Of a stretch of 64,000 bases of DNA, positions 36,116-47,260 are shown one piece after another (the first letter of the stretch is position 1; each line of letters opens with the position of its first letter). The notes below the pieces were generated by a model that was not told the origin of the DNA, did no database searches, and saw only the letters and a program-made list of their open reading frames with translations. Source of the stretch: Larus michahellis (Eukaryota > Chordata > Aves > Charadriiformes > Laridae); assembly GCF_964199755.1 (NCBI RefSeq), contig NC_133901.1, positions 21,795,583 through 21,859,582 on the forward strand, written 5' to 3'. A program made the position numbers and the translations under genes.

Positions 36116-37334
36116 TTGAGTAAGATTTACTTGGATGATGCCTGGGGTCCTGTACACCTTCCAAACTGAACATCTCCCTGCCAGTCATCGCAGCTCTGCT
36201 GTAATGTTCTCTGTTCACAGGTGGACACTTGGTACTCTGCTGTGGACCCTGTACTCAGGAGAAAGAAAATGGGGCTAGAATATAGCAGAAATGAAACTCC
36301 AGGGGCTGGAATCCCCATCTGATGATGAGCTGTCAGTATACTTTGATGTGTTCAGAATGCTTCCCGCACAAAACAGGGACCTGAACCCAATCCCTCTGCT
36401 TGACTCCACTTCTTGAATTTGCGTTTAGAGTGATTGCTCCACGTGTCTCTCTTGTCTGTAGTTTTTCAGTCCAAAATCCTTTAAACTTTCAGGGTATTTT
36501 GATATGTGGATCCAGACTTGAAGTTTCAGTATGTAGGCCACTTTGTGAGTAGATGGGGTTGGTTGCTTTGTTTGTTTGCTTTAAAATCACTGTTATCTAG
36601 CTCTCCCTCCATCCTGAGGGGAGAACACTCTTCTTTCATGATCTTCTAAATTCAGAGCTGAAACAGAGTAACAGCTTCCAGGAAGCCCTGAGTGTGGTAA
36701 ACCCAGGCCTCTAATAATCTGATTCCAACTATAGCATGAAAATAGACATTCAAACTGGCAGTAAAAAGAGATCCACTTAGCTGGAAAGTGACTTTGGATA
36801 CTGGGTAGGCATATGACCCATTGCGACTGTTCTGTCCATTTCTATAGACCATCAGTGGAGCAGCACATCTACTTACAGCTTTGATGTTCTCCACTTCTCT
36901 CTCACAAGCGGATACTGCAAACTGTTGATCAAATTACTCCAAATGTGCACCCTTACCTCAGCACCAGCAATCCAAACCAATCTGATCGCTCGGATATCAT
37001 CTTTTTAATGAATGGATGATATGATGTCAATGAGAACTCTGAGACCCTCTTTCTCTCTCTGGAAAGCCACTCTCTGCAGGCGCTGTGAGCATTGTAGTAT
37101 TTCCTGTGCTATTCCTATACATTTATTCAATATTTGAAAATGCTGCTGCTCTTTGTGCCTGGTTTTGCTTCTTGTTAAGAAACCAAACTGTTTCTGGGTC
37201 CCCTTCGCTGATAGTCCCTCCCATAATGAATTGTGTCAAAAGGACTTAGTTATTCTGCATAGATAAGGTCGGACTGCAGCACCAGGAAATTTTAGCTTTG
37301 TTCTGCTTTCTGTCCAGTTTCATATCTAAATTGA

Positions 37335-37470
37335 CTAAGGCATACAGAAATCAGATTAAGTGACTTCCTTCAAGTCACGCAGTGAGCAGCTCATTTTGGG
37401 TAGGATCCCAAGAGGATAGTTGTGGTTCCCAGCCCTCTTCTGTAACCTCCAGACCACATTGTCTCCCCAA
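37335..37470 (-). repeat. MIR-like tRNA-derived SINE
   Basis: The plus-strand text AAGTGACTTCCTTCAAGTCA then CGCAGTGAGCAG matches the reverse complement of the MIR core ('gacttgcccaaggtcacacagtgagcag'). Next come GGTTCCCAGCCCTCTTCTGT and AACCTCCAGACCACATTGTC, matching the complement of the tRNA-related head ('ctcccagcccctgctctaaccactagaccacattgcc'). The order of parts is right and the length of about 135 bp is typical of a fragment. MIR-type SINEs are old, so the divergence is expected. Confidence 0.72.
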
Positions 37471-38859
37471 TGCACAGTACAATGAATTCAGTCTGAACAT
37501 TAAATTACAGCTTTGGCAACGTAGTAAGAGTTCCCTGGGCTCCCATATTTGCTTTAATTTGAACTTTCCAGAAGAGTTTCTCATTGTGGTTTCTACAGCC
37601 TTCCCTATTGACCGTGCTCATCACAGTATATCTAGAGAGGGTTTTAAGGGCCACTGCAACTCGGTTGCCAGTTCTCATGTTAGCTACCCAACACAGTAAA
37701 ATCTCTGTCTCTTTGTTACTAAAAGTGGATGGCAAGTCATTGTAGGGATTTATTCTATTTTTCCTGGCTTCGTCAGTCATCAGAGTTGCTCAACACAGGC
37801 AAGTTTATGGTGGGCTGTAGTCCTCAGAACAACTTTTTATGTGAGACCCTTTAGTGGGGTGCTCTGTAATCTTGCTGTGGAGGAGGAGATGATAAGAGGG
37901 AAACTTAAAACCGGAGGAAGGTCTCTCTTGAAGGGAGGCTTTGCAAATAAATGCAAAATGCCTTTGGTTGTTTCTGTGGCCATGCAACCCTTCCCATTAG
38001 TTGTAATAAGCATTAGATGGGAAGATGCCTCTCTAGATCACCTGGAGTCCATACCTCACTTTATATCCCTACAGGCCTTTGAGGGAAGGCTCCCTTTGAT
38101 GCATCATGTTCCCTTCTGTGAACTGGCAAGGGCTGGGAAAACCAATCACTTGTACATTCTCTCTCTACCTAGTTTTTAAAACTCACTTTCAGAACCAGAA
38201 AAGAAACGTTGCAATTTGGATTTTCAAACGTTCTTTGAATTTCTGTAGCTTTCAGACCACCAAAAAGGGTCTCCTGGCTTGTATGTAATAAGAATCACGT
38301 TCAAAACTCAATGCCTGTGTGTAAGCAGGGCAGATTCAAATATACATATGTGAAAACTTGAGCTGCACCATTACAAAATGGAATGATGTACCAGCTAGGC
38401 ATCAGGTATGTGAAAGCCTTTAAGGCTGTTTGTCACTTCTGAAATAAAATTAGTATAAAGCTAATGAATAGAATAGCAAAAACAGTCAGGACAGGTTCTG
38501 CTCCCCCTTGTACTGGAGAAAACCTGTTGCAGCCTCACTGATTTCTTATAGAAATCTGTGGAATAGAATAGAAATATCCTACCATGCAAGGCTGTATTGC
38601 AAAAAGCTCCTCTTTCCTCAGTAAAAAGTCATTGGTGTTGCTCCAAATTTGCCTTATAAGAATAAAAGGTCTGTCTTCGTGTTACTTTTCTTGGTGGTTT
38701 ATTCATCTTAAATAGTGGATTATAAGTTTTTGGTGGATTTCCTTTTCTAACTTTTTCATGCCTGAATAGAACAGAATTGTCTTTTTCTCTTTTGTTGTGC
38801 CTAAACCCGATGTCAATCTGCTCTGGAATAGTCACCTAAAATCCAGTTCAGCTCTTTTA
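37471..38859. other. Unassigned non-coding DNA
   Basis: Nothing recognised. Frames up to 112 codons overlap on both strands (for example plus 37,841-38,179) with no domain. Confidence 0.6.
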
Positions 38860-39288
38860 CACTACTGTGTCCAGTTCTGGGCTCCCCAGTTCAAGAGGGA
38901 CAGGGAACTGCTGGAAAGGGTGCAGCAGAGGGCTACAAAGATGATTAGGGGACTGGAACACCTCTCTTATGAGGAAAGGCTGAGGGATTTGGGTCTCTTC
39001 CGTCTGGAAAAAAGACGTCTGAGGGGTGACCTTATCAACACTTATAAATCCTTAAAGGGTGGGTGTCAGGAGGATGGGGCCAGGCTCTTCTCAGTGGTGC
39101 CCGGGGACAGGACAAGAGGTAATGGGCACAAACTTGAGCATAGGAAGTTCCACCTAAACATGAGGAGGAACTTCTTTACTTTGAGGGTGGCAGAGCACTG
39201 GAACAGGCTGCCCAGAGAGGTGGTGGAATCTCCATCTCTGGAGACATTCAAAACCCACCTGGACATGTTCCTGTGTAACCTGCTCTAG
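38860..39288 (+). pseudogene. CR1 ORF2 C-terminal fragment
   Basis: About 142 codons remain open, from HYCVQFWAP to a TAG stop at 39,286-39,288. The fragment lies downstream of the reverse-transcriptase catalytic core and carries the family's C-terminal landmarks: [44 protein letters not shown] and [19 protein letters not shown]. The endonuclease and RT catalytic motifs are missing, so it cannot act alone. An ATG at 38,797 precedes it in frame, but the first 21 codons are unrelated flanking DNA. The lack of stops suggests a younger copy than the other CR1s here. Confidence 0.9.
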
Positions 39289-39375
39289 GTGACCCTGCTC
39301 TGGCAGGGGGGTTGGACTAGATGATCTCCAGAGGTCCCTTCCAACCCTATGATTCTATGATTCTATGATTTTATG
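38860..39375 (+). mobile_element. CR1 LINE, 5'-truncated, with 3' tail
   Basis: A 516-bp CR1 3' end, the best preserved repeat in the window. It contains the C-terminal part of ORF2, a short 3' UTR (GGACTAGATGATCTCCAGAG, then GTCCCTTCCAACC), and three terminal octamers (ATTCTATG twice, then ATTTTATG) ending at 39,375. CR1 elements end in short octamer repeats rather than poly(A), so the 3' end is complete. The 5' break at about 38,860 is sudden, as in target-primed truncation. It is the same kind as the minus-strand copy at 53,350-53,860. Confidence 0.95.
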
Positions 39376-42300
39376 CAGTACTAGGAAGAAAGATAGCTTC
39401 AAGTTAAATGGGAATAACTTATTCTATCAGATGAAGATAAATCACTTCCCTGGCATAGCACCATTTTGTACTCTTAGTCTGACATCTCTCTAGTTTCTCT
39501 TTTCTTGTTCTGCTTTCCCTTCATATCATCTAATAGAAATTCTAAAGATGCATTAGAATTTTTTTAAAAACAAACCAACCACCCCTCTCAAAGCTGTAAC
39601 TAATAATATCCCAAAATGCTCCTAATGGGTAAACTGGGAGCCAGAATTAATCCATAAAGGATTAGAAGACAAGAAGTTCCCACAGTGACTGTTAGGTATT
39701 ATTTCTGTGTCTCTGATATCACACCACAAACATCTTTTTTGTGTAGTCTGTATAATTAACACATTCCTTTATTCACTGTCATCATCATCCTCCCCCCTCT
39801 CTCTCCAATCCATTGGCACAGGACTGGCAATGAGGCAGAGGGGAGTTTACCAGCTCATCTGACTCCTGTGGTCTCATGTTTACCAACTGCTGACCTCCTG
39901 GGATTGTGCATAGGGTACCCAGGATTTTAGGAGCCTCCCAGCCAAATATTATTAAACTCCTAAAATCAGGCAAAGTTTGGAGAATCCTGCCGAATGTGGA
40001 TGAGCCCATCCATAGCTTAACCACCACAAATTTATCTTCCTTAAATTTGAACTCTATTAAACCATAGCATACAGTGCTATAATGACTGTAGAGAGTGCTA
40101 TAAAATATAATTTTAAAAAATCAGAGAAGTCTCTGTATAATGCTGGAGTTTATTGAAACCACTCTTCTTACCAAAATCAACGTGCTTTACCAACAGCAAG
40201 GTGTTTTGGTATAAACGTCATAGTTTCTTGAACCTCTCTCTTCTGTTCCACTCAAGACTATCAATGTTTATCTGAAGGAAACAAGCCATACCATTTAGTT
40301 CACAGTAAGAACAATGAAAGCTTGTCTGTTAGCTAGCTTCTAGAATGGGAAGGATTGCCTCTATTTCCCTCCTTCTTGTTCATTTACTTTAAATAATTTA
40401 ACTCTTTTGAATGCTAGAAGTCAGGAACAGAACCCATATTTTTTGGTTCCTAAACAATTTGACTGTGAAATAACAGACCAGAGACATTTCCGTCTCCACA
40501 GTTCCAGCCCTTCATCACAGCCACCCTGAAGGATAGATTAATTTGCACTAATGGAAAAGTTCTTGTTTTCAAGGCTGAGCAGCCTAAATCATGGCACAGA
40601 AATGGATTCTGTCACGCTGGGAGCAGATTGTTTTGGAGGTAGAAGAAAAACTTTGTAGTAACCCTGGCAATTTTTATGTACATACAAACGAGCATGATCT
40701 TCAGAGAATACATGCATCTGTCCGCTGGTTTAGCTCAGGCCCATCTCCAAATCGAGATCCCAAGTGGAGCATTATCATAACTTGAACCATTATTTCCTGG
40801 AGGGTGCACGTTTCACACACTGTCCTGCTGTGGCCAGGAATGCGAGAGGCTTGCGTCACCACAGAGATCGCACTGTTATAAAAGTGATATCCTAAGGAAA
40901 GGCCATGGCAACAACACATCCCCCTTGGGGAAGATGTCTGTGAAAGCCTGATTGTGACCTAGAAAAGATGTTGATAGGAGGAGCTGCTTACAAGAAGCCT
41001 TCATTGAATTAGGAATCTGAATGCTGGTGAAGTTTTGAAAGAGAACTAAGTTTACAAAAATACAGCAAGGGTGGGGGTCTTGTGTATCCCTTGACCAGCA
41101 CCAACTGGTACTAATAATTCTTAAATAAACAAAACCCTCCAGTTCTTATGCCAAGGTGAAGGCTTGATCTCTGGGTTTGTGAGATGTTACAAAATCTATA
41201 GAGCTGGAACTTTGCCTGAGAGATCAATATATGTTATTGTTACTCAGCAGATGGAGTAAAATATTGTAGCCAAGCACAACTCTAACAAAACTGGTCTGAG
41301 AGAGAAGAGGAAAAATGCATGCACAGCTTATCAAATCCTTCTATTTAATTTATAAGTTTTTCCCTAAAATTTGAAACTTGGAAAAAGTTCAGGCTATTCT
41401 AGTAAGCATGAGTCAAGACTTCAATCTGAAATTTAATTGTGTCTCAGGTCCCTTTCACAGAGGAATTAATTATCCTATAAGTTAGGAAACACTGGTGCAT
41501 CAAGCTTTTAATAACTATGCAGTGACAAAGTGAAGTATAAAGGGTTTTTTAAATAATGAATTTTCATTGATTGGGGGTGAAGTGGGATCCGGTGTTTCTC
41601 TTATCACAGTAACTGTATTGCTTTCCCTGCCCCCCAAGATAATAATCATCCTTCCATGTTAGTTAAGGGTTTTCCTTCCTTGTATGTTTTTAATTGGAAT
41701 TGAATTGTAAAAAGAGGATCAAGCTTATCTGAACAAGGACTTTATTATCCTCTTCTACCTATTTACAGGCAAATTGAAAATAACCTTAGAACGGCTCCCA
41801 ATTTCTCCAGCTATCCTGTCCTTTTCTTTTGATTGGGCACATCACCAGATCCTTGTGGTCTTTCTCTATGAAGTTCCAGTCATTAATTCTGTTGTCCTTG
41901 CCTTTAGTAACTGTGATGGGTTATTTTGCTTGCAACCAATTCTAGGCCTATAATTCAGAGATTTGTGTCTTAACCCAGTTTGTACGTCCACAAGTCTATC
42001 TCTGTAGCTCATTCCATCACTCAAATTTTTCAGTCTCAAATGTGTCTTGATAGTGCCCTCTGATAACATGAAACAAGAGAGCATTATTAGAAACATTTTT
42101 CAGCTAAAATTTTCTATAGATTTAGCAACTGTTGAGCGTCTTAAGTGTCACACCAGTCCTGGGTACATAAATGCAGGCATCCCTATGCATATTGCTTTGA
42201 GACAGAAAACACAGAGATCTTCTAATACAAAGCAAACAAACAGCTTTCTTGCTTTTTCTTTTTGTTGTTTGAAATTCCTTTTTGGCACAGTGTATACATA

Positions 42301-45300
42301 CTTCTTTTGGCCACATAGCAAGGCAGCTGAAAAAATTGTCACAAAGTTCAACAAAGGGAAAGTGAGAGCGAGGGCTGAGTCATTGCATGTATGAGAGCTG
42401 GGAGGAGGAAGCATTGGACTGTACTGACAGAGATTCAGAAAATGCTGAGGAATAATCTATCCCAGAGGATGCTGGCAAGCTATCAAGAAACAAAACAAGA
42501 AACAAAATAAACCACGGCTCCACAAAGGGATGGAAACCACCCCCCACAAAGTCAGCCAAAGAACTTTCCATCACAACATGAACATCAGTCCAAATCTCTC
42601 TAGTTTTCCCAAGATGAGGCAACCACAGCATTGACACTGTTAGCAGTTCATTTAAAATATTGATCCAGCAGATGTTTAATGCTGGGCTGCTCCTGGTATA
42701 CAGGTGCTGTTCAGCAGATGCTTGGAATGGCCATGGTGAAATGTCATGTCTGACAGGGAGCTGGTGCCTGGCAAGGGAAGGGGAGCTAGGGGTGACAGAG
42801 TGGCAAGCAGGCAGCAACTTCTCTGACAAGGGTCCAGCCCCACAGCACCTGAACGAGGTCACAGCAGGTCCGGTGAGAACAGTCAGTTCTAGACAAGAGT
42901 CTGGTGACAAGATTCCAAGGTCAAATGAAGAAGTCAAGGCAAAGTGATGCTGAGTAGAAAGCCCAGACGAGACTTTGCACAGCCCTGCTCCTCGCACCTT
43001 CCTTGTTTTTATGAAATTCTGATTCAAGGTTATACAGCTGTGTGGTGTCAGAGCAAACTTTGGACATAAGCAAATGAACCTTTAAAGAGGGGAAGAGGCT
43101 GTAGAAAAGAATTATAGAGGAAGGTGATTATGGAGATATCTCAAGAAATCAGCTTATCTTGTACTCAACAGAAAGAGATACTTTGCAGCCTTGAGAAATC
43201 TGGAACTTTGTCCTGTAACATCCTGCATAAATTCACAACATAGTGTGGCTTTCTGGCCTTCTGCTGTCCTTGTCAGTATTCATGCTAGAGGCACATCTAT
43301 ACATAAAGAGATAGTTGTAGTCACAGCTAATAGCTCCCTGTCTCAAATGGTAGGACCATCTGGGTGTCTTCAAAAGAAGACACAAGGAACCCTCTAGTAG
43401 GTGGCTATAACACAGTTTTTACTGAGCAAGTTCCATTCTTGTCCACTACTTTTTGCACAAACTTTCCATCGCTTTAGAAAATAAACTCTTTTCTTATGCA
43501 CTAGACCATGTATGTTCAAATTGTATGCCTGAGAGTCAGGTTCTTAAACTTACTGATAACTGTCTCATTTTCATGTCCTTCTCAAGTTCATGTATGCCTT
43601 AAAGCACCTGCTAGACTATTCTTGGCTATGTCAGCATGACTGGTAACACTGGCTTCCCCTATCACACTCTGGAAAACCTAGCCGAACAAGCAAAGGTGAT
43701 TATCAGCACTTGGGCCTTTACAGGATTGAGGGAACTTCATTTCATATTGAAGTTTTATGGTAATCATGCTCTTCTGGATCACTGCCTGCAAGTCATGTGA
43801 AATACTTTGGTGTTAATTATCAGTCAATTTATTTCTTATTTCTAGTTTACTTAAGGTTACTGTGCAGCTGGGATTGGATTTCTCTTTTCTAATGGATAGG
43901 TTTTTGAGTCAAACAAATCAAGTGCAACATCTTTGCTAAGTACCTCAATTTGTATATTTACTCTTCAGGGTGTTTTTAACAAAGGTAAGTTTTGAAAAAA
44001 TTCTTCTTTCTAGAGTTTAGTGTCACTCTGCTAGATTGAGCGTTCCTTTGATATATTCTCTCCCAACCCTGTGATTTTTTCCTCAGGGACATCACATTTG
44101 ATTATATGGTGGTAGCTGTTCATTAGCAGCTCCGCTAGAGCTGCTTCTTGATCTGCGCCAAGCCAGGCCCATGTGTTTTCAGGACAAGGGTCAGAACATC
44201 CTCTCCTCTGTGTGCTCCAGAACGAGTTGTTCCAAGAAACAATCCTCCAAAGGTCAAACTTTCTGATATAAGACAAGTTTAGAAGAGAGCAGTGGAAATC
44301 CTACATTATGATTTTATTAGATTCTGTTGTCCCTTTCATCTCCCAGCATTTTGTGCTCAGTAGCGTTCTTAGTAGAGATCAGCGGCAAGTAACTCTCATT
44401 AAAGGTACTATAGTTTTCTGTAAACTGAAATTTGTAGTTTTCACTGTATGGTTCCAGCTGCACAAAATTCTGATAAGATGCCCGCGTTCTTTGATATGTT
44501 CCTTATCTCGATTATCCCCATTATCCTTTGGCTTCCACTGAGGAGTTTCACAAAGAATAACTACAGCTGAGTGGATATAGGGGTTCCCTCATTCTCTAAT
44601 CGGTGGAGAGAAAGCGAGGAGCTTTCTTTTCAGTAGGAAACTGTGTGGCTAAGATGGAGAGGAAGATGCTTTTCTAGAGGAAACTATTTTGGCCACAGAG
44701 GGAGTCCAATATTGACTTGAAGGGATTCATGCCATTGCAGTGGTGCTTTTCTTTGTTATAGTCAGACTTTGATTCTTCATATAACGGTCATTCTGTGGGT
44801 CTGAAGTTTCACAGTGTCTTAAGAGCTCCAAAATATTTTGCTCCAGCCTCTCTAAGATAGCTATAAAGGAATGTCTTTGAGGCCTGGAAGGAAAGGCAAG
44901 GATCCAGAACACTGGCAAAGGGCAAGCACGAAAGCCTACCTCAAAAAAGAGATAATAAGGAAAAGGAGGAACTGTCAATTAAGCCATTGTATTTTGAATG
45001 CCATGTTAGAAGTTCCAGGTCCTATTGTTAGGACAAAAACTTTGGTAAGTTGTTTGATACTGCGTATGGTAATTTTCAGGAATATAATGGACATATTAGT
45101 ACTTCCTACCATACATCTCATTTGCATGCTGAGAGTTCCACATTTGTGAGATGCTTTCCCAGATACAGGCTGGTGTATTATTAACTCTATTTAATAATAT
45201 TACAGTAATTCCCATTTTTACATCTTCTAGTGCATCTAAATGATAAAACATGATGTAATTGCAAAACAAAGCCATAAACTCCAATTTTTGTAGGAAATTC

Positions 45301-47165
45301 CAGTTATTTAAGTCATCAGTATGCTGTCCTTAGTTGGTATTTGAATATAGCTTTCTTTTATTTTAAAAGTTTAAACTTCCCCTGTCCCACCAAGGCTAAT
45401 GGGCAGCTGGTTCAAATTCTGGGGCAGCAGAGTTGCATGCTCTCTGCAAGATGAATTCCTCAGTGAGCTGTCAACCCCACTTTCTAGAAGCTGCACTGAA
45501 TGCCTGTCTTATAGAGACACCTAAAGTCACCACCGATTTGAAAACACTTATGCCCGTAATAGCAATCCTACTCCTGGAGGAACTGGCGTTGCCTCTGGCT
45601 TGCTTAAGTTGAGCATCAGCCACTTGGCGCTCCTGTAGCCCTCGGTCACTGCTGGCCTCCAGCTCTGAACAGAATTGTCCAAATTAAATAAAGTGGGATG
45701 ATAGAGCTGTATTTCTTGGCACGCTGAGAATTGTTCAGCCCTTCCTTGTACTGTTAAAGGAGAAGGGAGCAGTGACCGAATAGCAGTCTGATGGCCTAGT
45801 GCCCTGAGAAGTACTTCTGCATCATGAGACCTGGTGAGGTAAAAGGCAAGTTGTTCATAATGATCTGCTGAGCAGATGTGCTCTCACCTGAATACTGGCT
45901 GGCAGATCTCATCACCATAAAGTGGACACCACTTCTGTGTTTATTACCAAGACAAGATCATGCTTTGGTGTAAGCCTTTTGCCATAGGGTCTGTGTCTGG
46001 ATTAATAGAGCTGTCTTGTCATGACCTTCCCTTTATGCCACAAGTTACAGTTACCCAAACTGCAAGCTTCAAGCAGTGACTTTTTGAGCCAAGTCTCATT
46101 CTTGCTTCTGTCAGTGCGAGTGACTTTGCTGAGTCACAGGGACGCTGAGGAGGATAATCGTACTTCTGGGGTCTCCAGAACTGCATGGGGCAAGTTCAAT
46201 AGGTTCATGGACCTATTTCAAGGTGACTGAGCACCTGCAGCTCCCAGATGTAAGAGTTTGGGGATTTTTGTGGTATTTTGAACTATACATTGATCTGTTT
46301 TGAACGATCCTTTCAATCAACTTTACCAATTTAGTATTTAATAGAATTTCCCCACTTGATAGAAATACCAAGTCTTCTTCATCTGGGGGAAAAGATCTCT
46401 CTCTGGTACATAAGCATTGAATGGTAAAGGGAATGGGTCTGAGTGTCCAAACAGGAGTAGCATAGAATACGTTACATTTCAGTGTGAGGCTTTATAGAGG
46501 TGGAAGCATTTTGGCGGGCAAAAGAAAGTTTAAAGAAACATTTATTGGTTTGTTTTTTTCAAAAGTAGCATTATGACACATTTCGTGCTCTGTACAAGCT
46601 TTGTGGGTTTTACAGTGTTCTCATAAACCAAAGCTCCTGAGCTCTGTCATCCTGGCTGGAAAACAGGGGAAGAGGGGGTAGGAAGCAGTGGGACCTCCTT
46701 GGCCCTAGGGACCATGATCATCTACACTCTCAGGACCCTGATTCCTTGTCTGATAGCAATCCTTCAGGTCAACTGTGTCAGAACCAGAAACCTTGGAAAT
46801 TTAAGACATTGGAAGCAGGAGCTAACGGGCTTTCCATGATCTTATCTCCATGTCAAGTATTTTATCTTTAGTTTCTGGATGATTTGGTTTCCCATCTGTG
46901 CAGCACAGAGCCTCAGGCAAGCTGGCAGGAGCCTGGGCACGTTTACAGCAGAAGATAGGTTTCCACTGGAGTTGGCCTTTTACTAGTGCTAAATGCTTTG
47001 GTTTTGATGAATCAGCATTTTCCTATGGAAAAACATTCTTTTGGAGAATTTCCAGTCAGAATGAAACCTAGCTTCAATATATTGCAAAATCCCTCCAGGA
47101 TAGGATTTATTCAGTGTAGCTGTACTCATAAGCAATGTTACTCTTCCTTGCTTACTCCTTACAGT
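39376..47165. other. Unassigned non-coding DNA
   Basis: 7.8 kb with no recognised gene. The longest frame of the window, 215 codons on the minus strand (42,380-43,027), lies here. It has no known domain. The plus strand of the same stretch (42,830-42,930) is rich in GGTCA-like words, suggesting an unclassified repeat. A plus-strand frame at 40,591-40,785 is also unrecognised. Confidence 0.55.
42380..43027 (-). other. Longest open frame, unrecognised
   Basis: 215 codons without a stop, the longest in the window. The translation is Ser/Leu-rich with one hydrophobic stretch near the C-terminus (PWFILFLVLFLDSLP). I recognise no domain, and composition changes along its length. Under a simple random model for this base composition a frame of this length is uncommon but not extraordinary in 64 kb. 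It could be chance, an exon read through, or part of a decayed repeat. Confidence 0.15.
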
Positions 47166-47260
47166 AAAAAACCAACCAACCAAACAAACAAAAAAACCCC
47201 AAAAAACCAAACAAAACCACAAAAAAAACCAAACAAACCCAAAAAAAACAACCAAAAAAG
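47166..47260. repeat. A/C-rich low-complexity tract
   Basis: About 95 bases of A runs broken by C or CC (CCAACCAACCAAACAAACA and similar), the longest such tract in the window. It explains the Phe/Trp/Val-rich minus-strand frame at 46,989-47,522. Confidence 0.9.

Larger units (their letters stand above)
30776..37334. other. Unassigned AT-rich DNA
   Basis: 6.5 kb with no recognisable gene. The longest frame is 123 codons (plus, 30,786-31,157), with no domain. It holds a CT/T tract (32,121-32,160), a palindrome (34,721-34,743) and a weak LINE-3'-end-like patch near 36,030-36,115. Confidence 0.6.

Noticed and set aside
45400..45440. GGTTCAAATTC, resembling a tRNA B box
   Set aside because: No matching A box, acceptor stem or anticodon arm; not a tRNA gene and no SINE body follows.
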